Assembly: GCA_944326855.1 (NCBI GenBank)
Contig: CALVFO010000054.1
Span: 16,913-80,912, forward strand
DNA length: 64,000 bases
Direction: 5' to 3'
Origin: an uncultured Alistipes sp.
GTDB taxonomy: Bacteria; Bacteroidota; Bacteroidia; Bacteroidales; Rikenellaceae
Shown: one piece after another, positions 17,848 to 26,561 of the stretch
How the letters are laid out: each line of letters begins with the position of its first letter
How positions within the stretch are numbered: position 1 is the stretch's first letter
Notes under the pieces: generated by a model
What the model was told of the DNA's origin: nothing
Seen by the model: only the letters and a program-made list of their open reading frames with translations
Database searches by the model: none
Program-made: the position numbers and the translations under genes

Positions 17848-20097
17848 TCAGGCCACCACATTCAGGGCCGAACCGGCTTTGAACCATCCGATCTGTTGGT
17901 CGTTGTAGGTATGAGCCACCGGGAATGACTCTTCGCTGCCATCGCTGTGTCGTACGGTCACCGTCAGGTTTTTGCCCGGGGTAAAGTTCGTCAGGCCCGA
18001 TACCGAAATCCGGTCGTCTTCCCGAATGCGGTCGTAATCGGCCGGATCGATGAACGTCAGGGCCAGCATGCCCTGTTTCTTGAGGTTGGTTTCATGGATG
18101 CGGGCGAACGATTTGGCCAATACCACCTTCACGTTCAGAAAACGGGGCTCCAACGCCGCATGTTCGCGCGAAGAACCTTCCCCGTAATTGTCTTCGGCTA
18201 CCACGATCGACGGAATACCTTGGGCTTTATACTGTTTGGCTACGGTGGATACTCCTTCGTAGGATCCGTTCAGGGTATTGAGCACACGGTTGGTCTGATC
18301 GTTGAAGGCATTGACGGCACCCATGAGCAGGTTGTCGGAAATGTTTTCCAGATGTCCTCGGAAACGTAACCACGGTCCTGCCATTGAAATGTGGTCCGTG
18401 GTGCATTTCCCTTTGGTCTTGATCAGCAACCGCATGTCGTTGAAATCCTGACCGTCCCAGGGCGCAAAGGGCTGCAAGCGTTGTAAACGTTGGGAGTCGG
18501 GAGCGATCGTTACCTCTTGTTTCGAAGAGGCTTCGGGCGCGATGTATCCGTTGTCTTCCACGGCGAAACCGGCCGAAGGCAATTCATCGCCCTGCGGTTC
18601 GTCCAGCATCACCCGTTCTCCGGCTTCGTTGAGCAGGGTGTCTTTCAACGGATTAAAGGTCAGATCTCCGGCAATCGTCAGGGCCGTTACCAACTCGGGA
18701 GAGGCCACGAAAATATTCGTGTTGGGATTGCCGTCGGCCCGTTTGGCAAAGTTGCGGTTGAACGAGGTTACAATCGAGTTGGGGCGGGCTTTGTCGCTTT
18801 CGCCCCGATCCCACTGCCCGATGCACGGACCGCAGGCATTGGCCATGATGACGCCGCCCAAACCCAGCAGATCGTCCAGCAGTCCATCCCGCTGGGCGGT
18901 GTAGCGTACCTGTTCCGAACCGGGATTGATCAGAAAACGGGCATTCACTTTCAGGTTCTTGGCTTTTGCCTGTCGGGCTACCGAAGCGGCCCGTCCCAAA
19001 TCCTGATACGAAGAGTTGGTGCAGGAACCGATCAGACCGACTTCCATCTTCGAAGGAATACCGTTCGTCCGAACGAATTCGGCAAATTCGGAAATCGGAT
19101 GGGCGGCATCCGGCGAGAAAGGCCCGTTGATATAGGGCTCGAGGGTGCTCAGGTCGATGTCGATGACCCGATCGTAATAGTTTTCCGGATTGGCCTGTAC
19201 CTCGGGATCGGCCTGCAGATCGCTCCGCAAACCGGCTGCCAGATCGGCGACTTCGGCACGACCTGTCGCCCGCAGGTAACGTTCCATCGCTTCGTCGTAG
19301 GCAAACAGCGAGGTGGTGGCTCCGATTTCGGCTCCCATGTTGCAGATCGTTGCCTTGCCGGTGGCTGACAGCGAGGCGGCTCCTTCGCCGAAATATTCCA
19401 CAATGGCGTTCGTGCCTCCCTTGACGGTCAGCAGACCGGCCAGCTTCAGAATGACATCTTTGGGAGAGGCCCAACCGTTGAGGCGTCCGCTCAGACGCAC
19501 CCCGAAGATGCGGGGCATCTTCAGTTCCCAGGGCATGCCGGCCATCACATCCACGGCATCGGCACCGCCGACCCCGATGGCGACCATGCCGAGCCCTCCG
19601 GCATTGGGCGTATGCGAGTCGGTTCCGATCATCATGCCTCCCGGGAAGGCGTAATTTTCCAGCACGACCTGATGGATGATTCCGGCTCCCGGTCTCCAGA
19701 AGCCCAGCCCGTAACGGTTCGAAACGCTGCGCAGAAAATCATAGACTTCCCGATTGGTTACCTCGGCGGTGGGAAGATCTTCCCCGGCTCCCGATTTGGC
19801 CTGGATCAGGTGATCGCAATGTACGGATGAAGGGACGGCGGCCCGATCGCGGCCGGCGTTCATAAACTGCAGCAAAGCCATCTGAGCCGTCGCATCCTGC
19901 ATGGCAACCCGGTCGGGACGGAAGTTGACGTAATCTTCGCCCCGTGTATACCGGCGAAGCGTGGCGGGGTCATACAGGTGGGCGTATAATATTTTTTCGG
20001 CTAACGTCAACGGCTTGCCGGTCGTCTGACGTGCCCGATCGACTCGCTGCGCGAAGGTCGCATACACGTTTCGAATCATTTCAATGTCGAAGAGCAT
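17848..20097 (-). CDS. Aconitate hydratase (mitochondrial-type aconitase)
   Basis: TCA-cycle enzyme isomerising citrate and isocitrate. At 749 residues it has the size of the mitochondrial-type aconitase rather than the longer AcnA or AcnB. The [4Fe-4S] cluster ligands are Cys359 ([10 protein letters not shown]) and Cys422/Cys425 ([12 protein letters not shown]). [26 protein letters not shown] and the C-terminal swivelling domain ([18 protein letters not shown]) are clear. The start [15 protein letters not shown] is natural. A -7 element about 100 bp upstream suggests an untranslated leader. Confidence 0.93.
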   Translation of the reverse strand: MLFDIEMIRNVYATFAQRVDRARQTTGKPLTLAEKILYAHLYDPATLRRYTRGEDYVNFRPDRVAMQDATAQMALLQFMNAGRDRAAVPSSVHCDHLIQAKSGAGEDLPTAEVTNREVYDFLRSVSNRYGLGFWRPGAGIIHQVVLENYAFPGGMMIGTDSHTPNAGGLGMVAIGVGGADAVDVMAGMPWELKMPRIFGVRLSGRLNGWASPKDVILKLAGLLTVKGGTNAIVEYFGEGAASLSATGKATICNMGAEIGATTSLFAYDEAMERYLRATGRAEVADLAAGLRSDLQADPEVQANPENYYDRVIDIDLSTLEPYINGPFSPDAAHPISEFAEFVRTNGIPSKMEVGLIGSCTNSSYQDLGRAASVARQAKAKNLKVNARFLINPGSEQVRYTAQRDGLLDDLLGLGGVIMANACGPCIGQWDRGESDKARPNSIVTSFNRNFAKRADGNPNTNIFVASPELVTALTIAGDLTFNPLKDTLLNEAGERVMLDEPQGDELPSAGFAVEDNGYIAPEASSKQEVTIAPDSQRLQRLQPFAPWDGQDFNDMRLLIKTKGKCTTDHISMAGPWLRFRGHLENISDNLLMGAVNAFNDQTNRVLNTLNGSYEGVSTVAKQYKAQGIPSIVVAEDNYGEGSSREHAALEPRFLNVKVVLAKSFARIHETNLKKQGMLALTFIDPADYDRIREDDRISVSGLTNFTPGKNLTVTVRHSDGSEESFPVAHTYNDQQIGWFKAGSALNVVA

Positions 20098-20199
20098 CTC
20101 GTAAGGTTTTTAAGATCAATGGACAAAGTGCGGGACGGAAAGTCCGTGCGGTAGGATGAACCGTTCTCTTTTCGATTCCGGCAACCATCCGTTATCGTA

Positions 20200-20207
20200 C
20201 AAAAATA
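20200..20207 (-). promoter_or_regulatory. -7 element TATTTTTG for aconitase
   Basis: Exact TAnnTTTG match on the minus strand about 103 bp upstream of the start codon; other promoters nearer the gene cannot be excluded. Confidence 0.45.
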
Positions 20208-20465
20208 CAAAAAAACGACGAGCGACCTTATCTCTGTCCCGGAAAGTAAACCGAGATTTTCTCCGGAGGGTCTTTCGCCCGGCGGAAAGTGGCGATGCGG
20301 GGACTCGATTCTGTACGACGCTTCTTGTATGGGACGGGCCTTATGGAGGTGGAAGGAGAGAAGGGTCTTTGGGTCCGGTCTCGGCTCGCCGAACGGAGCT
20401 CGAGGTGATACCCGGGAGGGACTGAACGGGGACGATCGAACATGCAGCGACAGGATCGGCGGGAT

Positions 20466-20517
20466 CGGTGAATGAGAAAATCAGCGAATGAGAAAGTCGG
20501 TGAATGAGGGAACGTCG
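20466..20517. repeat. Degenerate short tandem repeat (GGTGAATGAG-type)
   Basis: Three imperfect units related to CGGTGAATGAGAAA, of about 13-19 bp each, are in tandem in the non-coding gap. Confidence 0.5.
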
Positions 20518-20684
20518 GGTTCGGGGACGCTGGCATCGGATTGTCGACGGGTCCGCTGCTCCGTACGGTGGATTGTCGTTTTGAGGGGATCCGAAGCCGG
20601 AGGCTTCTTTTTTATGAAACCTGAATTTTTCGAAAACCTGCTTCGACCCTGCGGATTCTTTGTTTTTCTATGGAGAAATAATCG

Positions 20685-20692
20685 TACATTTG
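20685..20692 (+). promoter_or_regulatory. -7 element TACATTTG for the dcw cluster
   Basis: Exact TAnnTTTG match about 60 bp upstream of ftsL, with a TTTG at 20659-20662 in the -33 area (spacing slightly long). Confidence 0.5.
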
Positions 20693-20751
20693 CTCTCGAA
20701 GGAGAGGATGTGCCGGAATCGTATCCTCGAAAGTTAAATGGAAGTTGAAAC

Positions 20752-21324
20752 GTGTTTGAAAATCAGGATAAAAACGAGATGATGAACGATTTCCCCGACT
20801 CGGGGAATACGCGTTCCCGTCGTTTGGCGGCCCCCCCCGACGATCCGCAGGAAGAAACTTCGGGCAAAGATCCTTCGGAGCGTTCTTCTTCGTCTGCCGG
20901 GAAAAACGGAACGGCGGCGAGGCGGCGTTCTCAGGGAGAACCGGCTCCCGGCGAGGACTCCTCGTCCGGGGCGGATCATACCGCCTCGAAACCTCGACGT
21001 CGGCCTTTCCGCCTGGAAGAATATGCGGCTCAGGTGCTCTCCGGCAATATCCTGACCCGGGCCGAAGTGCGCCGCCAGTATCCTTATATTTTTTTCATGG
21101 CGTTGCTGATGCTGCTCTATATCGCCAATGGATATCATATTCAGAAACTCCATCGCCGGCATGACAAACTGACGGCCCAGATCAAGGAATTGCGTTCTCG
21201 GTCATTGACCCTTTCTTCGATTCGGATGACGGCTACACGCCAGAGCGAGATCATCAAAGAACTCCAGGCTCGGGGCATTCCGTTGCATGAATCCCTCGTC
21301 CCCCCTCAAGTAATCGACAAATAA
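20752..21324 (+). CDS. FtsL-like cell division protein
   Basis: Predicted bitopic division protein. A long, charged, low-complexity cytoplasmic N-terminus (residues 1-110, Ser/Arg/Glu-rich) is followed by one transmembrane helix at about 111-128 (PYIFFMALLMLLYIANGY) and a periplasmic coiled-coil-like segment (IQKLHRRHDKLTAQIKELRSRSLTLSSIRMTATRQSEIIKELQARGI). The FtsL-like fold, and its position 3 bp before ftsI, support the role of activating septal peptidoglycan synthesis with FtsQ/FtsB. The start is GTG 20752; ATG 20779 is an alternative and seems equally likely. Confidence 0.75.
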   Translation: MFENQDKNEMMNDFPDSGNTRSRRLAAPPDDPQEETSGKDPSERSSSSAGKNGTAARRRSQGEPAPGEDSSSGADHTASKPRRRPFRLEEYAAQVLSGNILTRAEVRRQYPYIFFMALLMLLYIANGYHIQKLHRRHDKLTAQIKELRSRSLTLSSIRMTATRQSEIIKELQARGIPLHESLVPPQVIDK

Positions 21325-21327
21325 TCC

Positions 21328-23514
21328 ATGGCCGAAAAGAAAACCGACATCAAAAAGGCGATTCTGGTACGGGTGCGGGTGCTCTACGTGCTGTTTTTCT
21401 CCATCGGGGTCGCCATTGCGGGCAAGATTCTGTATATCCAGTACGGGCCTTCGGGGGAGGAGTTGCGCAGCCGGGGAACGAAAATTTCCTATGAGCGGGT
21501 GACGATCGAAGCCGACCGGGGGGATATTCTTTCCTGGGACGGGCGTATTTTAGCCACGTCGGTACCCACTTATGAGGTGCGCATGGATTTCGCGGCGCAA
21601 GGTTTGGCCGACTCGACGTTCCTGAACAACGTCGATTCGCTGGCCTATTGTCTGAGTACGTTTTTCGGGGATCGCAGTGCGACGGCCTATCGCGAGAAAC
21701 TGATGAATGCCCACCGCAACAAAAAGAAAAATCGTTTTGTGCTGCTTTCACCCCGTCGCGTAAATCATTTGGAAATCAAAGAAATTGCCAAATTTCCCAT
21801 TTTCCGTTTGGGTCAAAATCGGGGAGGCTTTATTCCCGTACAGATCAATCGGCGGCTGTTGCCGCACGGGTCGTTGGCTTCGCGGACGATCGGGATGGTC
21901 AACGAATCGGGCACCAAATTGGGAATCGAAGGAGCTTATGATTCCATTCTGAGGGGCGTGAACGGAAACGTGATGATGCAGCGCATTTCGGGCAGTTTCC
22001 GGATCCCGGTACCCGACGAGCTGAGTGTCGATCCGGTGGATGGTATCGATGTGGTGACCACCCTGGATGTGGATGTGCAGGATGTGGCCGAAACCGCCCT
22101 GCGCAAGCAGTTGATCGCCGGGGATGCCGACTGGGGTACGGCCGTGCTGATGGAGGTATCCACGGGAGAAATTCGTGCGATTGCCAACCTGACCCGCCGC
22201 GGAGAAGGGAAATACGTGGAGGATTTCAATTATGCCATCGGGAAGAATTTCGAACCCGGTTCCACGTTTAAACTCGCTTCGTTGATGACCTTGTTGGACG
22301 AAGGAGGGGCCAGCCTGGACGAGATGTTCGATACCCGACCCGGGACCGTGATGGTGGGACGGGCCAAGGTGGTCGATACCCACAATTACGGGGAGCTGAC
22401 CCTGAAGGGTGTCTTCGAAAAGTCTTCCAATGTGGGGTTTGCGTTGGCGGTCAATAAATATTTCAGGGATGAACCCGAACGTTTTGTGAATCATCTGCGT
22501 AAAATGGGCCTCGACAAACCGATGGATCTTCAGATTGCAGGTGAGGCTCCGGCCGTGATTCGGGGACCCGAGGACCGTTGGTGGGACGGAACCACGCTGA
22601 CCATGATGGCTTACGGTTATGCCCTGCGTCTTTCTCCGCTCAAAACCCTGAGCTTTTACAATGCGGTGGCCAACAACGGGAAAATGGTGCGCCCGAAATT
22701 CGTACGTGAGTTGCGACAGTACGGACAGACTCTGCGAAGCTATCCGACGGAAGTGATGGTTTCCTCGATCGGATCGGATGAGGTGATTCGTCAGGTTCAG
22801 GAGGCCATGCGCGGGGTGGTGGACGAAGGTACGGCCCGTTATATCTTGAAAAACCCCTATTACAAAGTGGCGGCGAAAACCGGAACCGCCCAGATTTCAT
22901 TGGCCGAAATCTACAAGGGCGGACGGGGATATAAGGATCGTTTCGGCGGACGCCATTATCTGGCTACCTTGGTGGGGTATTTCCCGGCTGACCATCCTCG
23001 GTACAGTTGCATCGTGGCGATCAAGACCTACCATGGACCGGGACGTCGGGGTACGTATTACGGGGCTTCGTTGTCGGGGCCTGTTTTCAGGGCCATCGCC
23101 GACCGGGTGTATGCCCAAAGCACTTCGTGGCAGAGTCCGCTGTCCGAACGACACGATAAAACGGAACAGCAGCCTCCGCTCAAGCCGGGGCGGGTGGATG
23201 AAATGAAACGAGTGGCGAATCGGTTTCATATTTCCGGAATCGATGCTCCCCGGGGGGCGATGTGGATGAACCTGGAATCCCGGGATAGCCTGCCGCCCGA
23301 GGCTGTCTCCATCACCCCGCACGAAGGAACGGTGCCCGATGTGGTGGGTATGGGCCTCAAGGATGCGATCTATTTGTTGGAAAAGTCCGGACTGGTGGTG
23401 TCGTTCAGTGGGGTAGGCGTCGTACAGACTCAGTCTTTCAAACCGGGAACCCGGGTGAATCGCGGCAGTGTGATCTCGTTGCGTTTGGGGGGGCCGCCTG
23501 GTTCGAATGAATAG
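21328..23514 (+). CDS. ftsI: Penicillin-binding protein FtsI with C-terminal PASTA domain
   Basis: Septal transpeptidase (class B PBP) that cross-links peptidoglycan at the division site. One N-terminal transmembrane helix (residues ~11-32) precedes the dimerisation domain and then the transpeptidase domain, with Ser312 in STFK (312-315), SSN at 366-368 and KTGT at 517-520. Residues 669-727 form a single PASTA domain (VPDVVGMGLKDAIYLLEKSG), as in SpoVD-like PBPs and common in Bacteroidota FtsI. It follows ftsL by 3 bp. The next genes are not dcw genes; murE comes 3 kb later. Confidence 0.93.
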   Translation: MAEKKTDIKKAILVRVRVLYVLFFSIGVAIAGKILYIQYGPSGEELRSRGTKISYERVTIEADRGDILSWDGRILATSVPTYEVRMDFAAQGLADSTFLNNVDSLAYCLSTFFGDRSATAYREKLMNAHRNKKKNRFVLLSPRRVNHLEIKEIAKFPIFRLGQNRGGFIPVQINRRLLPHGSLASRTIGMVNESGTKLGIEGAYDSILRGVNGNVMMQRISGSFRIPVPDELSVDPVDGIDVVTTLDVDVQDVAETALRKQLIAGDADWGTAVLMEVSTGEIRAIANLTRRGEGKYVEDFNYAIGKNFEPGSTFKLASLMTLLDEGGASLDEMFDTRPGTVMVGRAKVVDTHNYGELTLKGVFEKSSNVGFALAVNKYFRDEPERFVNHLRKMGLDKPMDLQIAGEAPAVIRGPEDRWWDGTTLTMMAYGYALRLSPLKTLSFYNAVANNGKMVRPKFVRELRQYGQTLRSYPTEVMVSSIGSDEVIRQVQEAMRGVVDEGTARYILKNPYYKVAAKTGTAQISLAEIYKGGRGYKDRFGGRHYLATLVGYFPADHPRYSCIVAIKTYHGPGRRGTYYGASLSGPVFRAIADRVYAQSTSWQSPLSERHDKTEQQPPLKPGRVDEMKRVANRFHISGIDAPRGAMWMNLESRDSLPPEAVSITPHEGTVPDVVGMGLKDAIYLLEKSGLVVSFSGVGVVQTQSFKPGTRVNRGSVISLRLGGPPGSNE

Positions 23515-23648
23515 CGGGTGCTGAGTGTGGCAGAAAGAGCGGGATCGGCAGAAAAAACGGGTGCCGGAGGCAGGGGACGGAATCTCCGGAATCCTCGGGA
23601 AGTGAGGAGTTTTTGTCTTCTTCGAAGATAATTTTCGAAATAAGGTAT

Positions 23649-23656
23649 TATCTTTG
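23649..23656 (+). promoter_or_regulatory. -7 element TATCTTTG upstream of the 145-aa gene
   Basis: Exact consensus match 44 bp before ATG 23701; it indicates separate transcription of the inserted gene. Confidence 0.6.
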
Positions 23657-23700
23657 TTCCGGGACTTTGGAAAAAGTGTCGCACGAACGAATAAAAGAAT

Positions 23701-24138
23701 ATGCAACGTCTGTTGAAATATGTCCTGTTATGGGGATCGCTGGCTCTGTTGGGGTTGGTGCAGACGGATTTTTGCATGACTCCGATCGGGGAAGAAATCC
23801 CCATGCACGTCGTCGACAGGGTCGGCCAGCCCCTTTCGGAGGACCTCTCGGTACAAACCGGCAGCCTTTCTCCGCAAAACGAAGATCTGGGCCGCCTCCT
23901 TATGCAGAGTCTCAGTGGCGATCGCCTCAATACCTATGCGCAATATACGGGCCGAATCTCCTCGCCCGTGGTACGTTTACATCCTTATGGTAAAATGACG
24001 TTCGGGGTTTATGCCCGGATGTCGGAACCCGTGGCTTTGCAAAGAGATCGGGTTCAACGAAAATCGGAGGCCTGTATTCGGGCTGCGTTGGACGAATCGG
24101 GGTATTACGTTTTCGCCCTGCGCAAGATCATCATTTAG
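23701..24138 (+). CDS. Hypothetical exported or membrane-anchored protein
   Basis: A 145-residue protein of unknown function. A hydrophobic N-terminal segment (LLKYVLLWGSLALLGLV) acts as a signal peptide or anchor; there is no lipobox. The rest is soluble and has two parts: residues ~40-85 (polar, LSVQTGSLSPQNEDLGRLLMQSLSGDRLNTYAQ) and ~95-145, ending ALDESGYYVFALRKIII. I recognise no domain. It lies between ftsI and murE with its own promoter, 186 bp after ftsI, and a possible terminator follows. Confidence 0.55.
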   Translation: MQRLLKYVLLWGSLALLGLVQTDFCMTPIGEEIPMHVVDRVGQPLSEDLSVQTGSLSPQNEDLGRLLMQSLSGDRLNTYAQYTGRISSPVVRLHPYGKMTFGVYARMSEPVALQRDRVQRKSEACIRAALDESGYYVFALRKIII

Positions 24139-24190
24139 TGTTCGGATCTTTCTCGAAATTCTCCCGGCTCATTTCTGAATCGGGAGAAAA

Positions 24191-24238
24191 CCGGTGTTTT
24201 CTCTCGGGAAAAACATCCGGCCGATTATCCTTTTTTTA
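24191..24238 (+). terminator. Possible terminator after the 145-aa gene
   Basis: CCGGTGTTTT (24191-24200) can pair, with a bulge, with AAAACATCCGG (to 24220); a T7 tract follows about 11 bp later. A second, 8-bp stem at 24159-24188 competes. Weak evidence. Confidence 0.3.
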
Positions 24239-24261
24239 ACACTAAATGATCATTCAATCTT

Positions 24262-24789
24262 ATGGAAACCTTCGAAAATATCAATGATGTTCTTTATCAA
24301 GTCAATCCGGATATCATCCGTCGTAAAAAAAATCCGATTTTGCCGTTTCTCGTTTTAGTGTGCGGTGTCGGGTTGACCTTCTGGAGCCTGAATGCCGAGG
24401 CCTTGCAGGATCGGGCCAATCTTTCGGCATCCCTGATGTTTGCGGGGATTGTTCTTGTGTTGGTCGGAATCGTCTCGGTGGTTCGGGCCTTCGTCTCCAC
24501 TTCGCCGTATTATCGTCCTACGGGCGAAAAACTCTATCGTAGCGAATGCTTTTTCGAACAGAAAGACAAACGGGCCTTGTGCACGGCCTTGGAAGCCGGA
24601 CGTGTCGAAGAGGTGGCCGCTTTGCCGAAAAGCGAAATTTCCGGAGTCGTACTGACCATTTACGCGACTCGCAGCGGTTCCTGTACGTTGGTACAGGTGG
24701 CCGAATATGTTCCGCATCGCTTTGTGCCGATCACCTCGGTGATCTCTTTTACGCAGGAACAGGCCAAAATCGTGCTGGCACTGGCATAA
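24262..24789 (+). CDS. Hypothetical two-helix membrane protein
   Basis: A 175-residue protein of unknown function. Two transmembrane helices (LPFLVLVCGVGLTFWSL, residues ~28-45, and LMFAGIVLVLVGIVSVVRAFV, ~58-78) are followed by a soluble C-terminal domain of about 95 residues (YYRPTGEKLYRSECFFEQKDKRALCTALEAGRVEEVAALPKSEISGVVLTIYAT), which presumably faces the cytoplasm. I do not recognise this domain. It stands alone between the 145-aa gene and the PHP gene and is followed by two hairpin terminators. Confidence 0.62.
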   Translation: METFENINDVLYQVNPDIIRRKKNPILPFLVLVCGVGLTFWSLNAEALQDRANLSASLMFAGIVLVLVGIVSVVRAFVSTSPYYRPTGEKLYRSECFFEQKDKRALCTALEAGRVEEVAALPKSEISGVVLTIYATRSGSCTLVQVAEYVPHRFVPITSVISFTQEQAKIVLALA

Positions 24790-24937
24790 TCTGTCAAAGC
24801 TGAGCAACGATCGCCGGTGTTTCGTTTCGGGGAACACCGCCTTGTTCCCGATGGTGTATGGATGTGTGGCGAGAGAGGGAAACGAATCTTTCGTTGGGGA
24901 CCGGTCTACCGTTGCTTGGCTTGTTTTTCGGATCGGA

Positions 24938-24975
24938 ACGGACTTTCGGTGACACATCCCGAAAGTCCGTTTTTT
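24938..24975 (+). terminator. Hairpin terminator
   Basis: A perfect 12-bp stem ACGGACTTTCGG (24938-24949) with its complement (24959-24970), a 9-nt loop and TTTTT. Confidence 0.85.
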
Positions 24976-25020
24976 GAGAAAAGGACAGGATACAAACGAT
25001 GGAAAGCTGTGGCTGACCTG

Positions 25021-25069
25021 AACAGGAGGAGGAACGCTCAACAGGTTCCTCCTCCTGTTTTTCGTTTTT
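25021..25069 (+). terminator. Second hairpin terminator in tandem
   Basis: A perfect 15-bp stem (25021-25035 with 25045-25059), a 9-nt loop, then TTTCGTTTTT. It lies about 50 bp after the first terminator. Confidence 0.8.
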
Positions 25070-25137
25070 GAGGTACGAAAACCGGTGCGATAAAACATAA
25101 AAAGGGGAAAAAGAAACATTTTTTCAGAAAGAAATTC

Positions 25138-25145
25138 TATCTTTG
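25138..25145 (+). promoter_or_regulatory. -7 element TATCTTTG for the PHP gene
   Basis: Exact consensus match 39 bp before ATG 25185; it excludes the in-frame start at 25143. Confidence 0.65.
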
Positions 25146-25184
25146 TCCCGATCGGGACAGATAGCGTTCCGGCAAGGAGGAGCC

Positions 25185-26408
25185 ATGAAAGTGATCGGAA
25201 GGATATTGCGTTATTTGCTGTGCCTCATTCTGTTTGTGCTGTTGTTGGATGTGGGGAGTTATCTGGGGGTTCCCGTATATCGTTTTGCGGAGGGTAGCTC
25301 CTTTTCCGGAGACAGCATATATGACCCTTACCGAGAGGTGGATTCTTCCTGCTGGCGGAAAGCCAATTTTCATGCCCATCAGCGAGAACGCAAATACGAA
25401 TCCTATACTCCGGATCAGTTTTTTGCAGCCTATCGGGCTCAGGGATACGATATCATCGGCCTGTCCGATCACTGTTACCTGAATTATGCACAGTCGGATC
25501 GGGCCGGTTTCATCCCGACTTATGAATTCGGTTGGGGAATCAACAAGGCGCATTTTCTGATGATGGGGGCCTCTTTTGCCAGTTTGCATGATTTCCCGTT
25601 TACGTTGACTCCTTCCCAGTTGCAGCATACGTTGCGTCGGCTGAATCCCCAGGCGCGGGTGGTGGTACTCAACCATCCCGGGCAGCTGAGGGGAATCGAC
25701 CATAAGGTGTATGAGAGACTGAGAGGATACGATCTGCTGGAAATCAATCCCGATAACGGACGGGAAAATTCCATTCCTTGTTGGGATAGAGCGTTGTCCT
25801 CAGGAATTTATGCCAACCTGATCGGGGATGACGATGCGCATACGGTCTCTTTCCGGGGTAGTTTCTTCCAGCGTTGCTTTACGATGGTCAATACCCCGGA
25901 GGTGAACGAATATCATATTTTGTCGAGCCTGAAAAAGGGGAAGGCCTATGCGGTTCGTCTGACGCCCGAACTCAATCAGCGAGCCCGTCCGCACGAAGGT
26001 TTGCCTTCGATTCGGACCGTTGGCTTGCGTGATGGCGGGGAAGTGTATCTGGCTTTGAGCGAACCGGCTCGCGAGATTCGTTTCGTAGGGCAGGATGGTA
26101 TAATTCGGAAAACTACGGAGAACGTTGCCGAAGCCTCCTATGATTTTACCCCGACGGATACCTATATCCGGGTCGAGGCCTTGTTCGATTCCGGCGTTGA
26201 AATTTTTACCAATCCTTTCGTGCGAACAGCCGGTATGCAGCCGGTCAATGTATTTATTCCCGATGTCCATTGGCCGTTTACTATCTTGTTGAACCTGTTG
26301 TGGGTGTTCGTATTCTTCGTGCTGTGTTACTGTATAGCCGTCTTGTTGCGTCTGCTGCCCCGTCGTTGGCGTCCCGATTGGGCGCCTACGGTGTTGTGGG
26401 GACGTTGA
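25185..26408 (+). CDS. Membrane-anchored PHP-domain phosphoesterase
   Basis: A predicted metal-dependent phosphoesterase of 407 residues. N-terminal transmembrane helix (IGRILRYLLCLILFVLLLDVGSYL) and a C-terminal one (FTILLNLLWVFVFFVLCYCIAVLL) flank a PHP domain with the metal ligands His63/His65 (NFHAHQRE), Asp95-His96 (GLSDH), His164 (VVVLNHPG), and Asp215-217/His219 (GDDDAH). PHP enzymes include histidinol phosphatases and nucleases, and the substrate here is unknown. ATG 25185 has an AGGAGG ribosome-binding site a few bases upstream, unusual for Bacteroidota. It is one of the three genes inserted in the dcw cluster, followed 154 bp later by murE. Confidence 0.8.
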   Translation: MKVIGRILRYLLCLILFVLLLDVGSYLGVPVYRFAEGSSFSGDSIYDPYREVDSSCWRKANFHAHQRERKYESYTPDQFFAAYRAQGYDIIGLSDHCYLNYAQSDRAGFIPTYEFGWGINKAHFLMMGASFASLHDFPFTLTPSQLQHTLRRLNPQARVVVLNHPGQLRGIDHKVYERLRGYDLLEINPDNGRENSIPCWDRALSSGIYANLIGDDDAHTVSFRGSFFQRCFTMVNTPEVNEYHILSSLKKGKAYAVRLTPELNQRARPHEGLPSIRTVGLRDGGEVYLALSEPAREIRFVGQDGIIRKTTENVAEASYDFTPTDTYIRVEALFDSGVEIFTNPFVRTAGMQPVNVFIPDVHWPFTILLNLLWVFVFFVLCYCIAVLLRLLPRRWRPDWAPTVLWGR

Positions 26409-26531
26409 TGAGAACGGGAATTTCTGAAGTTCGAAACAGAACGAGGTGCTCTGCTTCTTCTTGGGGCGTTTTCTGTGAATAAGATGTCAATTAAAAGATG
26501 TTTTTTGCCGGGATAGTTTCCCGACAATGGC

Positions 26532-26539
26532 TATCTTTG
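26532..26539 (+). promoter_or_regulatory. -7 element TATCTTTG for murE
   Basis: Exact consensus match 22 bp before the murE ATG at 26562; it gives murE and the genes after it an internal promoter. Confidence 0.65.
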
Positions 26540-26561
26540 TACATTGAAATCATCTATATCC

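Larger units (their letters stand above)
20098..20751. other. Gene-free gap at the head of the dcw cluster
   Basis: About 650 bp separate aconitase and ftsL. I see no convincing gene; frames are Arg-rich and lack domains. Contents are the aconitase promoter, a short degenerate tandem repeat (20466-20517) and the ftsL promoter at 20685. In many bacteria mraZ and rsmH stand here; neither is present. Confidence 0.6.
24790..25184. other. Gene-free gap with two terminators and one promoter
   Basis: No gene seen. It contains the hairpins at 24938 and 25021 and the -7 element at 25138 that serves the PHP gene. Confidence 0.65.
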
